A stretch of DNA of 64,000 nucleotides from Arsukibacterium sp. MJ3. Lineage in GTDB: Bacteria; Pseudomonadota; Gammaproteobacteria; Enterobacterales; Alteromonadaceae. The notes under the pieces were generated by a model that worked only from the letters and a program-made list of their open reading frames with translations, was not told the DNA's origin and searched no databases. This document shows, in pieces, positions 38,654 through 47,299 of this stretch; within the stretch, counting starts at the first letter, position 1; each line of letters begins with the position of its first letter. The stretch covers positions 1 through 64,000 of the forward strand of contig NZ_LAHP01000010.1 of NCBI RefSeq assembly GCF_000987765.1, in the 5' to 3' direction. The position numbers and the translations under genes are program-made.

Positions 38654-40201
38654 TCAGAGGCTGGCTCCCTGTGCTTGCAGATAAGTCCGGATCTCTTCGG
38701 TGGAAGCCCGGCTGAGCGCGGATCGTAGTTCCCGGCCGTCCATTAGCGGTGCTTCAACTTTCAGATTTACTCTGGCACCGACACTCACCAGATATTGCAC
38801 CATTGGCAGATCGCCAATAAAACTGGCATTGATCAGCGCGGTTTCATCTGCCAGCACCACCGCATTGACATCGGCACCGGCCGCTATTAATTGTTGAGCC
38901 AGTGTCAGGTTGCGCCGTTGTACTGCAATAATCAGCGCATTGCCATCGCCTCTGCTGCTGGCATTCACATCAGCACCCGCTTGCAGCAAAAGGTTAATCA
39001 CTTCAGTATTTTCATAACGTACTGCCACCATCAGTGGTGTACCCTCGCCCGGCATGGGTTGATTTAGCAGATCCCCTTTTTTAATCAGCTGCTGTACGGT
39101 TGGCAAATCGTTCTGCTTTATACTGTGGGTCAACTGATCTAGTGGCCCAAGCTGACTTAGCTTTATTTGCCCATATTGTTTGGGGAGTTTGGCAATTTGC
39201 CAATGCTGTGTCAGGCTATAAGTTAGTAGCAGCACCACAGCTATCGTGGTAAGCATCGCAGCAGCCACCGGCGTTATTCTGCCAGTGGAGCCCTGTAATA
39301 CCGTACTGATCCGCCGCGCCAGCAAAGGCTGTTGCTGCCAGGGCATTGCCAGTATTGCCGGCTGAGCGGTGACAATTTTCATATTACAATCGAGCAATGT
39401 CTGAGCATAACGATAAGGCTGGCTTAAACCCGCAATTACGGCAGCATCGCAGCTTAATTCCCGATAACTGTTTAACTGGCGGGTCAACATCCGCCACAGC
39501 GGACTGCAGCAGCAGACGATCCCTGCCAGCTGCTGTAAGTAAAAAGCCATTAGATCACGACGCTGCCAGTGCATCCTTTCATGCTCAATGACATGCTGTA
39601 GTTGCTCTGCAGATAAGCTATTCAGCCATTGGCTGGGTAACAAAATCCTGGGACGACGCAAGCCAAGCAACATCGCGCTGCTGATTGCCGGGTGCTGATA
39701 TAGCTCAGGGTAACCGGTTGCAGCAGCTGGCCGGAACACCGGCTGCGCCTGCTCCCATAACCGGTGGCTGAGCCGGTAACTTTGGTAAAAACGATAACAT
39801 TGCGCCAGACAAACTAACGGCAATAACAAAAGTAACCACACCGATGGCGACAGTAAATAAAACAGTTGCGGCGTCAACGCCCAGCGTTGAGCTATTTCTG
39901 TCGCAGCCTCAGCGGTAGCGAGCTCAGAAAATGGCAATTGTGCTGAAGGTTCGGCCTGAAGGGGTAATGTAACCACGTCACTGCCAAGCCGTTGCGACTC
40001 AGTGGTGCCCTCAGATGTAAGCGTTAATATCAGCAAAGGTAAGATAAACAGCAGTACGCTAAGGCCGGTCCAGCAACGCAACATAAGTTGCGGTGCAGGT
40101 TGCCACCGGCTTCTGCCAAGCCAATACAGCCAGGGTACCGTTAGCGCAGCAATCCCCAGGTGGAGCAGTAAATAAAACAGCAACCAGCTGAATTCATACA
40201 T
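38654..40201 (-). CDS. BlaR1-type M56 metallopeptidase fused to ankyrin repeats
   Basis: Membrane zinc peptidase of 515 residues. Several N-terminal transmembrane helices precede the M56 core with HVIEHERMHWQRRD (HExxH at 207-211). Another helix lies near 315-335. The C-terminal part, about 365-515, has four or five ankyrin repeats (for example GTPLMVAVRYENTEVINLLL and ALIIAVQRRNLTLAQQLIAA) in place of the penicillin-binding sensor of BlaR1. It starts 2 bp after the blaI-like stop. By analogy it should cleave the BlaI-like repressor. What the ankyrin region senses is unknown. Confidence 0.87.
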   Translation of the reverse strand: MYEFSWLLFYLLLHLGIAALTVPWLYWLGRSRWQPAPQLMLRCWTGLSVLLFILPLLILTLTSEGTTESQRLGSDVVTLPLQAEPSAQLPFSELATAEAATEIAQRWALTPQLFYLLSPSVWLLLLLPLVCLAQCYRFYQSYRLSHRLWEQAQPVFRPAAATGYPELYQHPAISSAMLLGLRRPRILLPSQWLNSLSAEQLQHVIEHERMHWQRRDLMAFYLQQLAGIVCCCSPLWRMLTRQLNSYRELSCDAAVIAGLSQPYRYAQTLLDCNMKIVTAQPAILAMPWQQQPLLARRISTVLQGSTGRITPVAAAMLTTIAVVLLLTYSLTQHWQIAKLPKQYGQIKLSQLGPLDQLTHSIKQNDLPTVQQLIKKGDLLNQPMPGEGTPLMVAVRYENTEVINLLLQAGADVNASSRGDGNALIIAVQRRNLTLAQQLIAAGADVNAVVLADETALINASFIGDLPMVQYLVSVGARVNLKVEAPLMDGRELRSALSRASTEEIRTYLQAQGASL

Positions 40202-40203
40202 GC

Positions 40204-40611
40204 TCAGCGCTCCTGCTTTTCCGTAGTCGCAGCATGCTTGGCCTGCGCATCAATTTGTGCCTGCAATTCCTGCTGCAGCTCTGCGGGCAGTGGCTGCTCC
40301 AGTAAATGCTGTGCCAGCAAGGTAGGTGACCCAGCGAAAAAACGCTTTAGTAAAACGGTCAGAGCCTGGGTACGCGCCTCCTGTTGCACAGTGATTGCCT
40401 GATAAATAAAGGCTTTACCCTGCTTTTCACATTGCACATGGCCTTTATCGAGCAAAATACGACATAACGTTTGTACAGTGGTATAGGCTAATGCCGCTTG
40501 CTTGTTCAATTCAGCCGTAATGGTTTTCACAGAACAAGGACCATGCTGCCACAACACCTGCATAACTTTTTGCTCAGCACTGGTTAGCTCGGTTGATTTT
40601 TTCCTGACCAT
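40204..40611 (-). CDS. BlaI/MecI/CopY family repressor
   Basis: Winged-helix repressor of 135 residues from ATG 40611, with TAGGTG six bases upstream; a GTG at 40620 is the alternative. Motifs LTSAEQKVMQVLWQHGPCSVKTI and AYTTVQTLCRILLDKGHV (each part of a longer helix-turn-helix) define the family, and the C-terminal helices dimerise. BlaI is inactivated when its M56 partner cleaves it. It heads the blaI - M56/ankyrin unit, and two imperfect dyads lie in its promoter. Confidence 0.9.
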   Translation of the reverse strand: MVRKKSTELTSAEQKVMQVLWQHGPCSVKTITAELNKQAALAYTTVQTLCRILLDKGHVQCEKQGKAFIYQAITVQQEARTQALTVLLKRFFAGSPTLLAQHLLEQPLPAELQQELQAQIDAQAKHAATTEKQER

Positions 40612-40631
40612 ACCTAACACCTACTAAAGAA

Positions 40632-40647
40632 TTAGTTTTAAATCTAA
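40632..40647. promoter_or_regulatory. Candidate BlaI operator 1
   Basis: TTAGTTTTAAATCTAA is a dyad with one mismatched pair, centred on TTTAAA. It lies about 20 bp upstream of the repressor start, where an autoregulatory operator is expected. Confidence 0.4.
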
Positions 40648-40667
40648 CTGAACAGTAAACGTCTTGC

Positions 40668-40683
40668 AACTAATAGTTTAGTT
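40668..40683. promoter_or_regulatory. Candidate BlaI operator 2
   Basis: AACTAA-TAGT-TTAGTT has perfect 6-bp arms and lies 36 bp upstream of the first dyad. Both share the TTAG/CTAA half site. Confidence 0.4.
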
Positions 40684-40732
40684 TTTAACACTTCAAGTAA
40701 AAAACAGCTATTGCGGCGCCAGAATCATAGAA

Positions 40733-40806
40733 TAGATTTTATCCCCGGCCAGTTTGTTTATGCCGATATCAATGGCGTGTTAGTGGCGACTAAGCAGTTG
40801 CTGTAG
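40733..40806 (+). pseudogene. rraA 3'-end remnant 1
   Basis: This 74-bp segment encodes the last residues of RraA in frame ([20 protein letters not shown] then QLL and a stop). It differs from the intact gene at several, mostly silent, positions. No 5' part is present. It ends the serine hydrolase/M56/BlaI segment and looks like a duplicated attachment site or recombination scar. Confidence 0.85.
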
Positions 40807-40860
40807 GAAGTCTCTTCCGTTCTAGCCGGTGCAAAAGGCAAGACCTGACCCCGAATCCCT

Positions 40861-41412
40861 TTATAGCTTTTTTGCTGGCTGGGTATGGTATTTACGCCAC
40901 CATGCCACAACGGTTGCAATGATAAAGCGGCTTACCCAGGAAAGCAGCGCTAACGTGGCTGCTATGATTAGCGGCAGGACGCCACCAAAGGTAAAGGTCA
41001 TTGTCAGTACAAAACCGGTAATAAACTGAACTCGGTATATTGGCAACAATAACGCGCAGCCAAACAGACCAAAGAATGCCGCTTCTGTGACAGCGGCTGC
41101 ACCCAGCGCAAAGGATATTGCTATTGCTGCGCCATACAGCATGGCACCGAAAAATGCTGGCAGCATATTAACCGGTACACCGGCCCACCGTGTTGTCACA
41201 GCCGTTTGGTTGCGGCAACTTAAGCCCAGCATCACCGCGAGCAGCGGCAATGTAATCAGCTCAAACCAATTTGAAATTTCCGGCAAGTCGGCACTATTAA
41301 GCAGGTGATGGCTTTTTATACCGCCGCTGACATGTTCAACACTAAGATGCACGATAGCCAATAACAAACCGGCTACTGGCAGCCACAACGGGAACCGCGG
41401 TTGAATACTCAT
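40861..41412 (-). CDS. Hypothetical membrane protein, 183 residues
   Basis: No named family is recognised. Five or six hydrophobic segments are visible, with a short basic C-terminal tail (WWRKYHTQPAKKL). Its ATG overlaps the stop of the DUF4386-type gene (ATGA), so the two are translated together and may form a membrane complex. The pair lies between two rraA remnants. Confidence 0.65.
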   Translation of the reverse strand: MSIQPRFPLWLPVAGLLLAIVHLSVEHVSGGIKSHHLLNSADLPEISNWFELITLPLLAVMLGLSCRNQTAVTTRWAGVPVNMLPAFFGAMLYGAAIAISFALGAAAVTEAAFFGLFGCALLLPIYRVQFITGFVLTMTFTFGGVLPLIIAATLALLSWVSRFIIATVVAWWRKYHTQPAKKL

Positions 41413-42116
41413 TTGCGTCCCTGCTCCATATTCGCACCCTTAACTATCATCCACAGACTTAACGACAGCTCGGCAATTAATACCGGCAGCATAATGGCGG
41501 GAAACAGTAAGGCTGCGATGCCGGGTGCCAGCAACAGTGCCAGGCTGTTAACCAGATAACATACGCCGGCCAGTGCTAGCAGAGCGCCCAGCAACCTAGG
41601 GAAATAAGCTGATTTAATAATCAGATAGCCACGGATAACGCAGGCCAGCGCGAAAAATAGCAAACCGATGGCAAAACCATAATTATGTAGTTGTATTGCC
41701 GTGTACGACAGCGCGCTTAGCTGCTCCGGCGAAAACGCGCTTAAATACGCCGCGCCACTTAACAGCAGTAGCGGCAGCACCAGACACAGTTTATTTGCCA
41801 CTAGCACCGCGGTTTGGATCAGGTTAAACGCTGTAGCCGTTAAATTAAGGGCAACATTAACCTGCTTAAATAGCAGATAAAACAGCACAATTATCGGGAT
41901 GTCGAGCAGATGCATGCAAAGATCGGCCACAATGCCGCTACGCCAAAACGTATCTGCAGCGCCAATTTGCGCTGCAGTTGCAATAGCATCGCCGGCAACA
42001 ACCAGGCTGCCACGCACTTGTGTTTCAGAAAACAAACCTAAACCAATAATTAACAAATAACAGCAGCCAGCAAAACGCACATAGCTCTGTGACACCACAG
42101 CACTAACTGAACTCAT
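41409..42116 (-). CDS. DUF4386-type membrane protein
   Basis: Integral membrane protein of 235 residues from ATG 42116, chosen because TAGGTATAAC precedes it; a longer frame begins at 42158. About six transmembrane helices and the family's N-terminal pattern (YVRFAGCCYLLIIGLGLFSE, LVVAGDAIATA) are visible. The function of DUF4386 proteins is unknown. It overlaps the next gene by 4 bp. Confidence 0.75.
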   Translation of the reverse strand: MSSVSAVVSQSYVRFAGCCYLLIIGLGLFSETQVRGSLVVAGDAIATAAQIGAADTFWRSGIVADLCMHLLDIPIIVLFYLLFKQVNVALNLTATAFNLIQTAVLVANKLCLVLPLLLLSGAAYLSAFSPEQLSALSYTAIQLHNYGFAIGLLFFALACVIRGYLIIKSAYFPRLLGALLALAGVCYLVNSLALLLAPGIAALLFPAIMLPVLIAELSLSLWMIVKGANMEQGRK

Positions 42117-42245
42117 GTTATACCTATGCTTGTTAATGACATAATTTGACGCTGCCACAGCAGCTATCTGGCAACATGATACTGCACCGAAAAACGGGTT
42201 TTGCCTACAGGGCTATTGTTACAACTTATGTTTGTGGAAATATTT

Positions 42246-42366
42246 GCGTGACTTGGGTGATATCAACCTAACAGTCACCTTCGCCGGGGTAGACTTTATC
42301 CCCGGCCAGTTTGCTTATGCCGATAATAATGGCGTATTGGTGGCGACTAAGCAGCTGCTGGTTTGA
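42246..42366 (+). pseudogene. rraA 3'-end remnant 2
   Basis: 121 bp encoding the RraA C-terminus in frame ([20 protein letters not shown] and onward to KQLLV and TGA). It is diverged from the intact rraA end mostly at third codon positions, so it comes from a related allele and not from a recent duplication. No start or 5' part is present. The flanking gap from 42117 to 42503 holds nothing else I can support. Confidence 0.9.
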
Positions 42367-42503
42367 GTTTACATAGCATATTGCCGACCTGCCCTATGGT
42401 ATTCATTTATCACTACGTCTGAAAATTTATGCTTGGCATTTTTACTGCTCTATTTATAATAAGTCACTTATAAAAAAGTACCATCTAAAAGAGATTTTCT
42501 AAC

Positions 42504-44252
42504 ATGCGCTGTCGGATTAACGGACTTTATCTACTGATTACCGTGTTACTGCACATTTTCGTGTTTCAGGTGAGTGCTGAGGAAAACGATTTTACCCTGC
42601 ACATTCATGTGCATTACCCGCAAAAAGAGAACCAATGGCAGGTTATCTATCAATTGCCGATAGCGGTGGATCATGTCGCTTTTAGCCGCAACAGTAATTT
42701 TGACCGGCGTGACCTATACCAAATTGACCCGGCAAAATTTGTCTGGGATAAAGCGGGCGATGTGTTGCTGATAAAAAGCATAGACGGCAGCAAGTTCACC
42801 TCACTTGAACTGAGCTTTAATTCTTACTATGACTTTATCCAGAAAGACTATACCCACAATATAAAATATACCGATGGCAGTTCGCTGCTCTATACCAATC
42901 ATCTGGCGCTGGGCGCTAACATTATTGATGACACAGCGATAAGCCCAATTGGCGCCTCTTTTGCTGGCACCCAATTCCACTTTTATGCCCCCGGGCAAAA
43001 CATTGTATTTCTTGGACAGCACTACAAAGATCACGCGCAGTGGACTTTAGAAAACGAGGGTACTTACATTTACTTTGGCACTATAGCGCCCATTGAAACC
43101 GCTAATATGCTCGCTATTGTTGATCCCAAACTGCCACCATGGGTATGGGCTCACACTCAGCAGTACTTTCCAAAGCTGTTTAACTTTTATCAGGAAAAAA
43201 CCGGCCAGGCGTTAAATTTTAAACCGGTGGTGTTTTTTAATTTCGACCAGCTTAGCGGCGACTATGCTAATTACAGTGGTGGTACCTTAGATGGTCTGGT
43301 GCAACTGACGATAAACGGCAAGCGCTGGAGTGAAGAAAACGAAGAGCAGTTCAACACACTATTTTTCTTCTTAGCGCATGAGGCTGCCCATTTCTGGAAC
43401 GGCCAGATGTTTTCCTTTGCAGAGCAAAATCACGCCTGGTTACACGAGGGAGGCGCGGATGCTTTTGCCAATTTGGCTATGCTGGAATTTGGCCTTATCA
43501 ATCATCCACAAATGCTGCAACAATTCGAAGAAGCCGCTAACAGCTGTGTCTTAAACAAAGGCGCAGAGTCGCTGGAGCAGTCCGCCAGCTTATGGCGATA
43601 TCGCAATTACTACAACTGTGGTGCCGCCATGGCATTAGCCAGCCATGTTGCCATACAAACAACAGCACCAGAAAAATCTGTGTTTGATGTCTGGAAAGCA
43701 ATATTCAAATCCAATGCCACAAGCAGAACCTACAATCAACAAGACTATTTTAATCAGTTAACGCTGTTAACCGGCTCAGATAACTTATCAGAAGCATTCG
43801 CCAGATTTAGCCACGATACTGATTTGGATAATCAGGCCGAGCTGGCATCCTGGTTTCAGCAAACCGCTATAGCGGTGTCATTATCAGAAGCGTCATTATT
43901 AGAAGATCATCCAACAGCGATAACCCAGCATTGGGGCCAGCAAGTTATTGCTAGCCTTATGCGGATGCACTGTAAATCAATAAGCTTTAGCAAAGCTGAC
44001 GACCACGTAAAAACGTACCCGATACCATCGTGTAAAGCCTTCGAAAAGAACATGGAAATCCAGTACGTTGACGATTTTGACATACACAAGCAAGGTATAG
44101 CGGCGTACCAGTTATTCCACGAAACGTGCACAAATGGCGGCAAGGTTGTATTAAAGAACAAAAACAAGCAATCAGAAGCTGAAATTGCCTGTATAACTGT
44201 CCCACCAAAGATCAGCCCCTATATAAGGCTGGCAACAAAAGCAGCAGGTTAA
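42504..44252 (+). CDS. Secreted M1-like gluzincin metallopeptidase
   Basis: 582 residues with a signal peptide (residues about 7-25, ending VSAEE). The N-terminal domain is beta-rich. The zinc site is HEAAH at 292-296 with the third ligand Glu315 in WLHEGGADAFA, giving the HExxH-x18-E spacing of M1 aminopeptidases. The GAMEN exopeptidase motif of classical M1 enzymes is not seen, so an endopeptidase or an unusual substrate is possible. The C-terminal part has four Cys that may pair. It starts 137 bp after the second rraA remnant and is probably accessory. Confidence 0.75.
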   Translation: MRCRINGLYLLITVLLHIFVFQVSAEENDFTLHIHVHYPQKENQWQVIYQLPIAVDHVAFSRNSNFDRRDLYQIDPAKFVWDKAGDVLLIKSIDGSKFTSLELSFNSYYDFIQKDYTHNIKYTDGSSLLYTNHLALGANIIDDTAISPIGASFAGTQFHFYAPGQNIVFLGQHYKDHAQWTLENEGTYIYFGTIAPIETANMLAIVDPKLPPWVWAHTQQYFPKLFNFYQEKTGQALNFKPVVFFNFDQLSGDYANYSGGTLDGLVQLTINGKRWSEENEEQFNTLFFFLAHEAAHFWNGQMFSFAEQNHAWLHEGGADAFANLAMLEFGLINHPQMLQQFEEAANSCVLNKGAESLEQSASLWRYRNYYNCGAAMALASHVAIQTTAPEKSVFDVWKAIFKSNATSRTYNQQDYFNQLTLLTGSDNLSEAFARFSHDTDLDNQAELASWFQQTAIAVSLSEASLLEDHPTAITQHWGQQVIASLMRMHCKSISFSKADDHVKTYPIPSCKAFEKNMEIQYVDDFDIHKQGIAAYQLFHETCTNGGKVVLKNKNKQSEAEIACITVPPKISPYIRLATKAAG

Positions 44253-44309
44253 ATTAACGCTCCAGCCTGTTTGGCGTAATTTAAATTTAAATGGTAGAGC
44301 AACATTGTG

Positions 44310-45300
44310 ATGAGTTTGCACCAGTTTGACGGTAATGCCAGCATTACCGAAGTGTCACCGGGCGTGTATATTGACATTAATGGCCACCAGCTTTCACCGC
44401 AGCAAGTGCGCCAGGTGGTTACCCCGCACGATTTTACGGTAGCCAATGCTCTGGTGGGTCGCGCGCTGGCAAAGCCCTGGATGCGGTGCTTATCGCTTTA
44501 CTTACCTCTGGTAGCTTGCTAGTTCTGCTGCCTGTGGCGGCTTATCTGGCCTTTCGCTGTCATTTGCAACATAAACACCGGCGTAGAAATACTGTCATTG
44601 CCATTGCGTTATTATCGTTGTTTTTACTGCCGTTAGTGCCCGAAAAAACCGACGAGCGCAACGACTACAAAGTTAAGGCGGGTTTATTAATTGCAGCAAG
44701 CGCCATTGCGCTTACCAAGACAGAGTGCAATGCCGAGTGCGCTGATAAGCAGCTAGACAATATCAGCGAGCAATTACGTGGCAGTAAGCTCACTGATGAT
44801 GAAATTGACAGCATGGTTACAGACTTGCTCGAGGACTTAATACTGACACCGGCAGAGCAGCAGGCTGCGCTGAGTAACGTGATGAGCAATATTAAAGAGC
44901 ATCGCCAACAGGCCGCTGGGCAAGCTACAGAGGCGTTAATTCAGCAAACCACTGAGCCCGAATCAAACACCTCCTGGTGGCAACAGTTAGCACAATCGGA
45001 TCACAGTGCTCTTAAATGGCTGCAAGGCATCTTAACCGACTTAGGCATTGGTTTTGGCTGTTCACCCTGTTTATCAGTTGGAATGGTGGCCAAACCCTTG
45101 GCAAAGCCGTTATGGGTATAAAAGTGGTGCAGCTAAATAACACACCGCTCTCGTTGTGGCAGGCATTTGGGCGCCAGGGCGGCTACAGCGCAGGTTTTGC
45201 AACCGGGCTGCTGGGTTTTATCCAAATATACTGGGACCCAAACCGGCAAGCTATTCAGGATAAAGTAGCCGACACCTTAGTACTTAAAATAAGTACTTAA
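44310..45300 (+). pseudogene. RDD family membrane protein broken by two frameshifts
   Basis: Three consecutive frames make one protein. Frame 1 gives the N-terminus (MSLHQFDGNASITEVSPG, from 44310). Frame 2 carries the first transmembrane region (ALDAVLIALLTSGSLLVLL), a long Asp/Glu/Gln-rich insert and NTSWWQQLAQS. Frame 3 carries the RDD C-terminal helix region (FISWNGGQTLGKAVMGIKVV and IQIYWDPNRQAIQDKVADT). The breaks lie near 44465-44485 and at the TTTT run around 45051-45057. RDD proteins are membrane proteins, some of them ion exchangers. It is a probable pseudogene unless these are sequencing errors. Confidence 0.8.
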
Positions 45301-45317
45301 AATAAGTACTTAAAATA
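45279..45317. repeat. 13-bp tandem repeat, three copies
   Basis: AGTACTTAAAATA is repeated three times without change. Each unit contains AAGTACTT-type dyad symmetry. The array spans the stop codon of the RDD pseudogene, so changes in copy number would shift its C-terminus. Confidence 0.9.
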
Positions 45318-45443
45318 TAGTGCCGGTGATTAATATAGAATGCATGGATCAATGGGGTCAGATTATTTGATTCTTGCTTTCGCCGTGCCGTTCGCCAAAC
45401 TTTGCGCTAAGCTGCTTTACAACTTTAGCCAACCGCCGGATAT

Positions 45444-46238
45444 ATGATGCGCATGCTGTTTACTCTTTCAGGTTATATACTGGCGGGCTACTTTTTGCTG
45501 TGCCTGGCGTTGTATCTGCTACAGCGCCAGTTAATTTATTTCCCGGTACCGGCACAATTGCCGCCAACCGATCCGCTGGTGCTGCAACAGGCCAATGCCA
45601 CCGTGCTGGTAAGTCGCAAATCTCATGAAGGCAATAAGGCGCTGATGTATTTTGGCGGTAATGCCGAGGATGTTAGTGTGTCTCTGTCGGAGTTTACCGC
45701 AGCTTTCCCCAACCATGCTATTTATCTGATGCACTATCGCGGTTATGGCGGCAGTAGTGGCAGGCCCTCAGAGCAAGCACTGGTCGCAGATGCGCTGGCG
45801 CTGTATGACCAGGTGCATAGCAAACATAGTGACATTACCGTGCTGGGCCGTAGCCTGGGCTCTGGCGTTGCGGTGCAGCTGGCGGCACAGCGCAAAGTAA
45901 CCCAACTGGTGTTAATTACGCCTTTTGATAGCCTGAGCGCCCTGGCCCGCCAGCAGTTTCCGGTATTTCCGGTGCAATGGTTGTTAAAAGATACCTATAA
46001 CTCTGCTAAGTATGCGCCAACTATTAACAGCCCCACCCTGATCTTAATGGCAAAACAAGACGAAATAATAGGCCGTGCGCGCAGCGAGGCACTGTATCAG
46101 GCTTTTGCCCCCGGCGTGGCCACGCTAACCCGCTTTGCCGGCAACCACAATAGCTACCTAGCCGCCAGTCAGCTTGCCGCTTCCATCAGTAGCGCGGGGT
46201 CATCATTTTTTATTGGTGAAAAAGGCGTAAAACGATAA
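45444..46238 (+). CDS. Membrane-anchored alpha/beta hydrolase
   Basis: 264 residues. An N-terminal hydrophobic helix (about 6-27) is followed by RQLIYFPVP, typical of the YfhR/BEM46-like group. Catalytic elements are LMHYRGYGGSSG, the nucleophile in LGRSLGSGVAV, the acid in LMAKQDEII and the His in FAGNHNSYL. It is a probable inner-membrane serine hydrolase with the active site outside the cytoplasm; the substrate is unknown. Confidence 0.85.
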   Translation: MMRMLFTLSGYILAGYFLLCLALYLLQRQLIYFPVPAQLPPTDPLVLQQANATVLVSRKSHEGNKALMYFGGNAEDVSVSLSEFTAAFPNHAIYLMHYRGYGGSSGRPSEQALVADALALYDQVHSKHSDITVLGRSLGSGVAVQLAAQRKVTQLVLITPFDSLSALARQQFPVFPVQWLLKDTYNSAKYAPTINSPTLILMAKQDEIIGRARSEALYQAFAPGVATLTRFAGNHNSYLAASQLAASISSAGSSFFIGEKGVKR

Positions 46239-46270
46239 ACCTACCGGTTCGGGTAGTTAAGCTAAACCTC

Positions 46271-46411
46271 ATGTTTACAAGGAGAAAGCAACATATCAAA
46301 TCAGCCATTGCTTCAGCCCACAACGCTGTTAAAATCACTCAACAAGGTTTGCACAGTACCCTGGTGCCAAAGCAGCGCTACAACAGGGTTAATCGGATGA
46401 GTTATGAATAA
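46271..46411 (+). CDS. Possible small basic protein before yajD
   Basis: A 46-codon frame starting MFTRRKQHIKSAIASAHNAV and ending NRMSYE, whose TAA overlaps the yajD start as ATGAATAA. No Shine-Dalgarno precedes its ATG; an AAGGAG lies just inside it. It resembles no family I know and could be chance. Confidence 0.25.
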   Translation: MFTRRKQHIKSAIASAHNAVKITQQGLHSTLVPKQRYNRVNRMSYE

Positions 46412-46742
46412 AACCAGCAACGGGGCGCAGGCCTATCAGCAGCAAGAGCAGGGCTATCGCGATAAAGCGTTAAAATTGTACCCTTGGGTGTGTGGCCGTT
46501 GTGCCCGCGAATTTGTGCACTCTAATTTACGCGAGTTAACGGTGCATCATGTGGATCACAACCACAGTAATAACCCGAGTGATGGCAGTAACTGGGAATT
46601 ACTGTGTATTTATTGTCACGACAACGAGCATAACAAGTTTCACGAATATATTATGTATGGCGGCACTACCGAGCAAAAAGTGACAGCAGCAACGCATAAC
46701 CCTTTTGCTGATTTAAAAGCGTTACTTAATAAACCAAAGTGA
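46404..46742 (+). CDS. yajD: YajD family HNH nuclease
   Basis: 112 residues with the HNH pattern of YajD: a CGRC zinc knuckle near residue 32, LTVHHVDHNHSNNPSDGSNW (the HNH core) and LLCIYCHDNEH with the second Cys pair. The E. coli homologue is a small putative nuclease of unknown role. The start overlaps a possible 46-residue frame. Confidence 0.88.
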   Translation: MNKTSNGAQAYQQQEQGYRDKALKLYPWVCGRCAREFVHSNLRELTVHHVDHNHSNNPSDGSNWELLCIYCHDNEHNKFHEYIMYGGTTEQKVTAATHNPFADLKALLNKPK

Positions 46743-47299
46743 TATAGCAACGTGACAGTAAACAACACCCGCCCTGGTATTAGCGGTGGCATATCGCTAA
46801 AAAAATTCGACCTGAATAAAATACCGAAAAACCGCTGTCGCGGTCGGTAAGTGAGCTATTACTGATACTACTGCCATACCAGTGGTGCTCAATGCACCAA
46901 CGGATCATGCCGGCAAAGACTGCACTGTCTGACTCGTCAAAGCCAACAAAACGGTGCCGGTGATACCGGCAGATAAATATCTAAGTAGTGTCATTTGATG
47001 GTCCTGCTTATTGCTATTAGTCTGAACTCGCAGCTTAGTATACTGTCTGGCTAATTACTGTAACCAGATGTCATCCGTTTAATCAATATAGTCAACTGAC
47101 TACTGTAAGTTAAACACCTTGCACTAAACGGCAGTATTTTATACGGAAAATTGCCTGTTACACCCTGCAAACTAGGGAAATAAATCGCAATTAAACCAGC
47201 ACATTCTGCTACATATTGATTAGTATGCACGCTGTTAATCGGTGCCACCCTAGCGGTAATTGCACTTATGGCCAGCCTCCTCATTGAAAAGGGTTATTT
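46743..47299. other. Non-coding gap upstream of putA
   Basis: 557 bp. Short open frames occur on the minus strand but none has a start with a ribosome site and a recognisable product. The last 250 bp are AT-richer and should hold the putA promoter. I see no repeat or stable-RNA signature. Confidence 0.4.

Noticed and set aside
37202-42366. A complete integrative element with integrase at rraA
   Set aside because: No integrase, excisionase or relaxase could be found between the rraA tails, so only remnants or passive elements are claimed.
46743-47299. Possible membrane-protein remnant on the minus strand before putA
   Set aside because: Only short frames broken by stops; similarity to transporter motifs is too slight to support.
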